Below the pieces are notes generated by a model that did not search any database, had not been told where the DNA came from, and worked only from the letters and a program-made list of their open reading frames with translations. Shown here piece after piece: positions 20,801-29,100 of a stretch of 64,000 nucleotides of DNA. Origin of the DNA: Forficula auricularia. Lineage: Eukaryota > Arthropoda > Insecta > Dermaptera > Forficulidae. Every line of letters begins with the position of its first letter. The first letter of the stretch is position 1. Made by a program: the position numbers and the translations under genes. The stretch lies in assembly GCA_024734495.1 (NCBI GenBank), contig JALMQS010000030.1, positions 10,022,378 through 10,086,377 on the forward strand. Reading direction: 5' to 3'.

Positions 20801-23800
20801 TGAAAACAAAAAAATTTACATATATTTTAAATGGAAAAGAAATCAAATTAAAATACTAAGTACTTAATATTGGAATTAAGAGCTCATCTTTGGTGAGAAT
20901 TTTTTTTTCTATATGCAGATTGATATTTTGATTGAGCACCTAAAAAAAAACTTTTGCAGAAATGAATCACCCTAAAATATTATTACTTGATATTTATAAT
21001 ATTCAAATTTGAGGAAAAAACTTGTTCAAGACTTGGTATTCTCTCTAAAAATTTTAAATGATAATAAAAGAAAAAGACTGTAAATAAAAAACGAAACTCC
21101 TCGAATAGGACTGATCTATTCCTTCCTATTAAGAAAAATCCAATGCAACATACACCCAAATTTGTATTTAATCATTTTAATAATATTAATCAATATTTCG
21201 AGCTGGATCTCTTATTGCAAATCTTATCATGGGAATAATTATATTAAAAAAGAAATATCCAATTTCAAAGTATCTTTCTGTATTTATGATAACCTTGGGT
21301 ATAATTCTCTGTACAATTGAATCATCAAAAGATTTGGTAAGTTTTATTTTTAATCTTTGTAAAATATTATATTAAATAATAATTAACTTTTTTTAAGTAA
21401 ATTCTCTCTAGGAATATATATTTTTACTTATTATCTATCAAAAATTGTATCAATAATGAAATAATCAAATATTTTAATAGAAAATAATAAAATATTATCT
21501 GCCTACCATATAAATGATGTCACAAGCATTTTATTGTCATTAAAAATTCAAATTCTTAATATTCCCAATATCGTTTTAGGCGATACCGATCGACTGAAAA
21601 TGTTCTGGCTTATGTAAATCATATCTGGAATTAAAAGCTTGATACCGGTAAAGAAATTTGCTATAGCTTTCGAATAAACCAAATTCTATTTTTCTGGAAG
21701 CTCTAAATAAAATTTTCTAGGTCTATACTAAATTTGACACTGACTAGCTCACTTTGTAATACATGTTAGATCCAATTTTTCTAATTTAATCCAGTTGTCC
21801 TGTTAAGGTAGTTCTTTCACAAATGCAAAAATTCAAGAAGTTTTTGAAACTTGGAATATTAGTCATTAAAAGCATAATACACATACTGTTAAAATTTGAA
21901 GACGATTACCATACCAAATATTAAATAATTTCAATTAAAAATGACATTTTTTTACATAGGCTAGATTGGGAAAGGGTGGGGATATGATCATTATTTTATT
22001 TTTTTTCTTTGAAGGACTTTCACCATCTTAATGAAAAACTAACATTTGTTAGAATAATATATTCCAAGTAATTTAAAAAAAAATTGAAATTATTTACCTC
22101 TTAGTTTTGATAAAAAACAAAAAAAAACATATTTGGGCGATTATTTTTAGTGGAGGGGATATAATCACAATGGCTTGGAAACGATCCGGCAAGTATGTGT
22201 GTATCCATATAGAGATTTCGTAGTGTGAGTGGACAGTCACGTTAAAAAAACAGAACCTAAAATTTTAGTTCCGTGCATATTTATAGAGTGGTTACGAGGC
22301 TAAAACTTTTTGTATGGATTGTCGCGAAAGAACCTCCTTAACTAAATTAAATTATTCTAACCTTAGATTTATTTCATAATAGCTCGCGCTTAGATATTAA
22401 ATTATCAATCTCAGTTACCAAAATTATATATCAAATAATAAATAACATTTCCAAATTTCAATTGCAGCAATCACCAACAAGAGAGGGGTATAAACCTCAA
22501 ACGGACATGGAAGTTTATTTCTGGTGGACACTTGGTATAATGATCAAATCTTTTTTTATGTTATTTATTGTTATATTCTAATGGTTGGAATTTATTTATA
22601 GGTATTACCTTATTAACTGTTGCCCTTTTTATATCTGCACGAATGGGTATTTATCAAGAAGAGCTTTATTCAAAGTTTGGAAAACATCCACAAGAAGCCT
22701 TATATTTAACGGTAATACCATATTTATATAATTTTAAAAATTCTCATAAACCCTTGTCTCTTATTGCAGAACACCATGCCAACTTGTTTGTTGGCTTATT
22801 ATTATTATTTTATTCAATCCTTATCCTATTTGGGTTTTGGATTCATACAATTCTTTTTACATTACTCAAATAGTTAATATACAAAATACACAAAATATTT
22901 TTTTTTCTTCTATTTTTCTTCTTCCTTCTTTTTTTTTCTCTTTCGGAAATCTTCCATCTTGGGCTCTCTCTCTTGAAGCCGTCTTCTTCTGTCCGTCGTC
23001 ACCTTTATTTGTCGGTCCCTTGACCATCGTCTCCAGACTGTCTCTGTCCACTGGTCCTGTCACTTTCTTCTCCCAATCTTGTAAATCAAATCCAGTGTCT
23101 GTTCTCATTTCTGTACATATTTTAGCGTGGTCAAACGTCTCTTTGTCCTCTCCACACCATCTGTACAATATGTTTTTCGTCCCTCTCCACACACTGCCAC
23201 ATCTTACTATTGTCCATTTCTTCTTGTCTCTTTCCTCGGTCCTGTCGTCCTTAGGGTCTCTTTTAATATTCTTGTAATATGGGCAGTATGAGGATGTGTC
23301 TACACCCTTCCAGTCTGCTTGAATCGTCTGTTCCTGGTCTGTTATTAGAAGTCTTGTCATCATTGATTCCAGTCTTGTTGGATCGTTTTCATCCATCAGG
23401 AGTGATTCCACATTCTGTCCCAGTTCATTCATTCTTTTTTTCATATTTTGAACCCAGAGAGTTTCTTGATTATTGGACATATTTCTCATCAGCTCTCTCC
23501 AGCAAATCATGGTCAAACGATCTTCATTTCATTGTTTGTTGACTTTTTAGTATAGTTTTAAATATTTAGTAGTGGTAAGTGGGTAAAACAATTCAAGATT
23601 TTTATTTTTACTGGAAACTTAATTCTACTCATTTGAATCTGAGGCTGGCTATCCCATTTCTATAATTGTACACTTATTCTAGAAATCTCAAAAATCTCTA
23701 TTGTCCCAATCCTTTTTCATGACGATATGTCTTGGGAAAGATTTTTTTACTTTATTCGTTGATTAAAAGGATATTGGATAATGTTTCAAAAATAAAATAT

Positions 23801-26064
23801 TTTTAGAGTATCAATTCGTTATATATTATAATAGTAATGAAGCTGTTGAAGCTTTTATTTTTGTGATTAATTTGATTAAAATTTGAATTTTTATTTAAAT
23901 CACACATAATTAATTATAATTATTTATTGAAACAAATAATACAATATAACTACAACGTTTCGATCGACTTATTCTGCGATCGTTCTCAAGTATGAGCACC
24001 TACTCCGATTATAGGTTGAACCTATAATCTGAGTTAGCACATCGTCAGGAGTCAAAAAACTGAATATAAATTAGAAAAATGTTTACAAATAATAATTTTT
24101 TGGAGTCAGGTATTGTGAGGAAAAATGAGGGGACGGGAAAATGTACTGAGAATTCATATTTCTAGAAAGATGGAAAAAGTGAGATTTTTTTGACAGGTGG
24201 TGGGAAATATATATGTATACCTGGGTTTATAGAAGAACAGAATGGTACATGGAAAATGCTGTTATCTTAATATTAAAATGAAATGTCGCTAACAACCCGA
24301 AATATATCGAAATCTAAACTCACTTTTGTTTTATTTTAATTTTATGTGAAACCCACCTAGCAATTTTACCTAATTTTAATTATTAAAAAATGTTTCACCT
24401 TGAACCAACACCTATCTCCTTAAAAGTTATCAATTCTAATCCTTGACAACACTATCAAACAACAACCGTAAAATTTTTATCACATTTACAACGATCGCAG
24501 AATAAGTCGATCGAAACATTGTAGCTGTATTGTATTATTTGTTTAAATAAATAATTACTGCCTGGAGCACCGAGCAATGCTCGGTATCTTTTTGCCTCTA
24601 AATAGCTTAAGTTTCAAATTTCAAGGCTCTGCGACTTACCGAAGACGATATATGAATGATTAAAATATTTAATTTACGACACTCCTAATTTACACCCCCT
24701 TCCTTTATTTCAATCGGATTAAAATCTATACACGGCTAATAACTCATGAGACTTGATAAGTATACCAATTAAAAAAAAAATCGTTAGTTCCGTTTTTGAG
24801 AAAATAAAAAAAAAAAACGAAAAATCTGTCATGTAAATGTCAACTTACGGTTCTCCAATTTCAATGACTGATTTATTTCGCCACGCAGAGGGGGGCAGCC
24901 CTTTACAGAAAGAATACAGATTTGTTTATAAATTAGGTTAAAACCCTCATCAGCCGTCCAAAAATTACGCCAGATGTAATATGGCTATTTGTGAAAAATA
25001 CATGTAGGACTCCAGAACTGTAGGCCAGAGTGCTGGGAGCGCCAAAAGCGCCCCACAACTGCAATGCGAGAAAGAAAAAAAAAACATAAATAAAAATTAA
25101 CATCAAAATGCTAAAAAAAAAATAATAATAATAATAATAAAACGTTTAAAATAGGCTGGCCACCGCAGAAAGGTCATTTGTCGATGAAGGCCAGCCCAGC
25201 AATGCACATAAATCTAAACTCACTATTTAATTAATTAAGGCCGGGCCCCGTCCGGAAAGTCCGCCTCATGAAACTAGAAAAGTTAAAAAGGGAACCTAGC
25301 ATCGCCCTGAGTGTCATTTTGTTCAATGTAGTTTTACGGACACCCAGGGCGCGCAGGTCCCTGAAGGACCGGGGACACCACACCCCCTTCCACGATATTG
25401 TCGCCGCCAAAACGGTGACAGCACCGGCGGCGACTCCGAACCTCTCCGCGATATTCCCGACTAGACTGGAGTTGCCACTATAACAATTAATTTTGTTCTT
25501 GTTGGCAACTTCCAGTCCGGCGACCGCTGAGACCACCTGGACATCAATGACCGTCACCCGATCTTCCGGCCCTGCCGTTAGGGGGTTTTGGGGTTGACAA
25601 TTCGATCTGTCACGGTCTCATCTTCGACAAAATTGTTTTTGATGGGTTTTTTTTCGTAATCAAATTAATTATTCTCAAGTAGACAAATGGCAATCTTATC
25701 TTAGGGATTTAAAAAGGGTTCCTCTTTTCTTTTGTACCCTGGCAGACAATGGGCTGGTTTAAATCTTTGTTCTCAAAGGCCTTGAAGAACTTTGTGATTG
25801 TGGTGTGTTGTCCCTAAACGTTAGAATTATTATATTGTTTTTATAAAGAACCTTATTTATTTAATAGAATAAAAATAATCAAGAATTTATTTAAAAATAT
25901 CTTTTGCATAACCAGGTCTCAATTTTCTAAAAAAATAACACATTTTGATAGGTTTTATTTATTAACAATTGGATGAATAAAAATGAATCATTCGGTTGAA
26001 TCAAAACAAAATAATTGGCTGTTCAAACAAGCAATAACTAAACCCGAACGAAGCTCGGTCTTCC

Positions 26065-26102
<38 letters not shown>

Positions 26103-29100
26103 TTTTTTTTTTTTTTATTTTAAAAACGGCTCTAACGATTTTGATGAAACAAACTCTATTAACAAGTTTTGAGGATGAGAAAGCGATCTTGATGCGGAGC
26201 GGGGGTGGATGTGGTGGATGTGGGGGTGCAGAAGTTGAGGGATCCGGGGGTAGGGCGAGGTTTCGGGGGTGGAGGCTACAGTGGTCGAATACATTATATC
26301 TGTTTGTATTTTTTTTAATTTGAAAAGGGTTCTCAAATAAAAATTTACATTTTTATCAGAATTTAAAATTAAAAATAATATTAAAATAAAACTTTTAACT
26401 GAAGGAAGAAGTTACCGAGCATCGCTCGGTGCCTCCAGGTACTAGATGTTAAGAGGCCAGGGGGAACCTATTGAGGTTGCGCGGATGGAATTGCGCAGCA
26501 CCAAAGGCGATGGAGTGAGAGCCAACGCCAAGAAAATATTAAGGCCCCGAAAAACACTTCCTAAGACCGAAGACCCATTAAAACAAAACATACCACCCCA
26601 TAGAAAAAGCTTGCTGTACCCCTTCTTGCCTATATCGAGGTTAAGTTTCAAATTTCAAGGCTCTGAGACTTACCGAAGAGGAGATTAAAATATTTATTTT
26701 ACGACATGACTAATTTACACCCCCTTCCTTTATTTCAATCGGATTAAAAATTTGACACAGCTAATAACTCATGAGACTTGATAAGTACACTAATTTTTAG
26801 CGAAATCGTTAAAGCCGTTGTTCGAGAAACCGATTCTATATTTATATATAGAATCGGTTTCTCGAAATATATATATATATATATATATACAAGAATTGCT
26901 CCTTTAATAAGATAACATAAGATAATTAATTATGTGTGATTTAAATAAAAATTCAAATTTTAATTCGTTCTATTTTATCCTATATGATTATATTTTATTA
27001 TTGTGATTTCGACTTCTAACATGTTGAAACCCTTGCTAGCCTTTCATAAATTACCTTTATAATACTATCTTAGACAAGTATTTTTCCCGTTATTTTATAA
27101 GATGGAAAGAGCGATATCTAGCTTTCACTTAGTAATTTTTTCTTTTTTTTCTTGTGTAAAACGGACTGAGCTATCTCGACCCACTTCACCTTCTCTAGTT
27201 ATTCTGTTTTGAGGTAAATGAGTCCATGAATGAATACAGAATTTAAAAATTTAGGCTCCCATCGCTACAAGGAAGGAATGTGGCGAGAGAGAACCTAAGA
27301 AGATTTGAATAAAAACATTCCTAAATCCTGTTTAAAATGAGTGAAACAGTTAACTCCTGTTCTCTAATTCTCAAATCTAGCTTTTTTTATATACTTTTCT
27401 TCCATATCTAACACTTCTTCACAGGAAAGCCTGAAATATTTTTTCCCATCATACAAATACATTTCAGGGAAGAGAAAATGGAGAACATGTAATCTGAGAT
27501 GTTATATATTCAATCCCCCAGTCCAGCGCGCTCAATCTGTTAACACTTGTGTTAGGTGTTTGCTATTAATTAATCATAAGTTTCCAATATTTGATTCAAT
27601 CGCGAATCGAATGCAGGTGATTTTTGTCAGATATTAAGTGAAAATAATATCCGAATTTATATATTTCTGTATTGAAATAATGAACATCTCAGATTACAAA
27701 TCCATTTGGTAATCCATATCAGTGTTTGGTATAAAGGCGTCATGCGGACTAATCGCGAAATGATGCTGGATCATAGCTAAATGGATCACATCTTTTTAAT
27801 TCTCTCTTGGTCCAGACTTAAGATTTCAGCATACTCCAATAGCCTCAACCAGCAGTAGTCTCGCGATATATATATCTTGTTTAAAAGCCCTATCAAAAAC
27901 AATTCTCTATAATGTGCTAATTATTCTTTAATATATTAATTAGAAAATTATTTAAATTCATTATTTCAACACAGAAATATATAAATTCGGATATTATTTT
28001 CACTTAATATCTGACAAAAATCACCTCCATTCGATTCGCGATTGAATCAAATATCGGAAACTTATAATCGAAATATATGAGTTTTTTTAAACTTTGTTTA
28101 TTCTTTACAGTGAAACACCACAAAAATCCTTCAACTTTTTTTCCTTTATTTAAGTAGAGACTGTTAAGAGTTGCAATAACACACTTTTTTTTTTAAACAG
28201 ATAAAAATTTAACCACAATCTACACTAGCAAGTAAAATATTTTACGGTTGTTGTTTGATAGTGTTGTCAAGATTAGAATTGATAACTTTTAAGAAGATAG
28301 GTGTTGGTTCAAGGTGAAACATTTTTTAATGATAAAAATTAGGTAAAATTGCTGGTTGGGTTTCACATAAAATGAAATAAAACAAAAGTAAGTTTAGATT
28401 TCGATATATTTCGGGTTGTTAGCCCATCGTCAGGAGTCAGAAAACGGAATATAAATTAGAAAAAAGTTTACAAATAAACTTGATCTTTTGGAATCTACGG
28501 AAATTATATTAGCCCTTTCGAATAATTTCAATATTTTAAATAATCAACTAGAAGTCAATAAAAATACAATCATTGATTATATCTTATAATAAATAACTAA
28601 ACATTCCTTCTATTGTTCCGACATTTCATTTTAATATTAACGTAGATGTTTCGCAAAAATACTAGCAAAAAGTTAATGCTAGAGTATATAGAACAGACAA
28701 TAAGAATTCATAATTCATAAGCCCAAAACTTTTTATTATTATAATAGCAGATATAGCTTCCTTTCAGCCAGTTCAAATCTCAATAGAAAATATTAATTCT
28801 TAGAACAACTTCTCCTCTTCCCCCTACTTTCCCCTCACCACATACATTTAAAATAAATTTAAAAATTGTTACTTGTAAAACAATTTTTCCAATATATAAT
28901 CAGTTTTCTTAGACTCCTGATGATGGGCTAACCCCCGAAATATATCGAATTCAAAACTCAATTTTGTTTTATTTCTTTTTTGTGAAACCTACCTCGTATC
29001 TTACTCAAGTTTTATTATTATATTAAAATGTTTCACCTAGAACCAACACCGAACTCCTTAAAAGTTACCAAAACTTTTTGCTGTTTATGTACCACTAGTA

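Noticed and set aside
22770..22873. Possible extra SLC35B4 exon starting after ttattgcag
   Set aside because: It does not match the family, which continues directly from exon 6 (LYLT) to HLISLPGF at 30411; kept only as a read-through observation.
25268..25483. 71-codon plus-strand frame
   Set aside because: Antisense to the R2-like LINE frame, which has recognisable motifs.
26115..26336. Frames on both strands around 26.1-26.3 kb
   Set aside because: They result from the G-rich low-complexity tract of a Helitron-like element.
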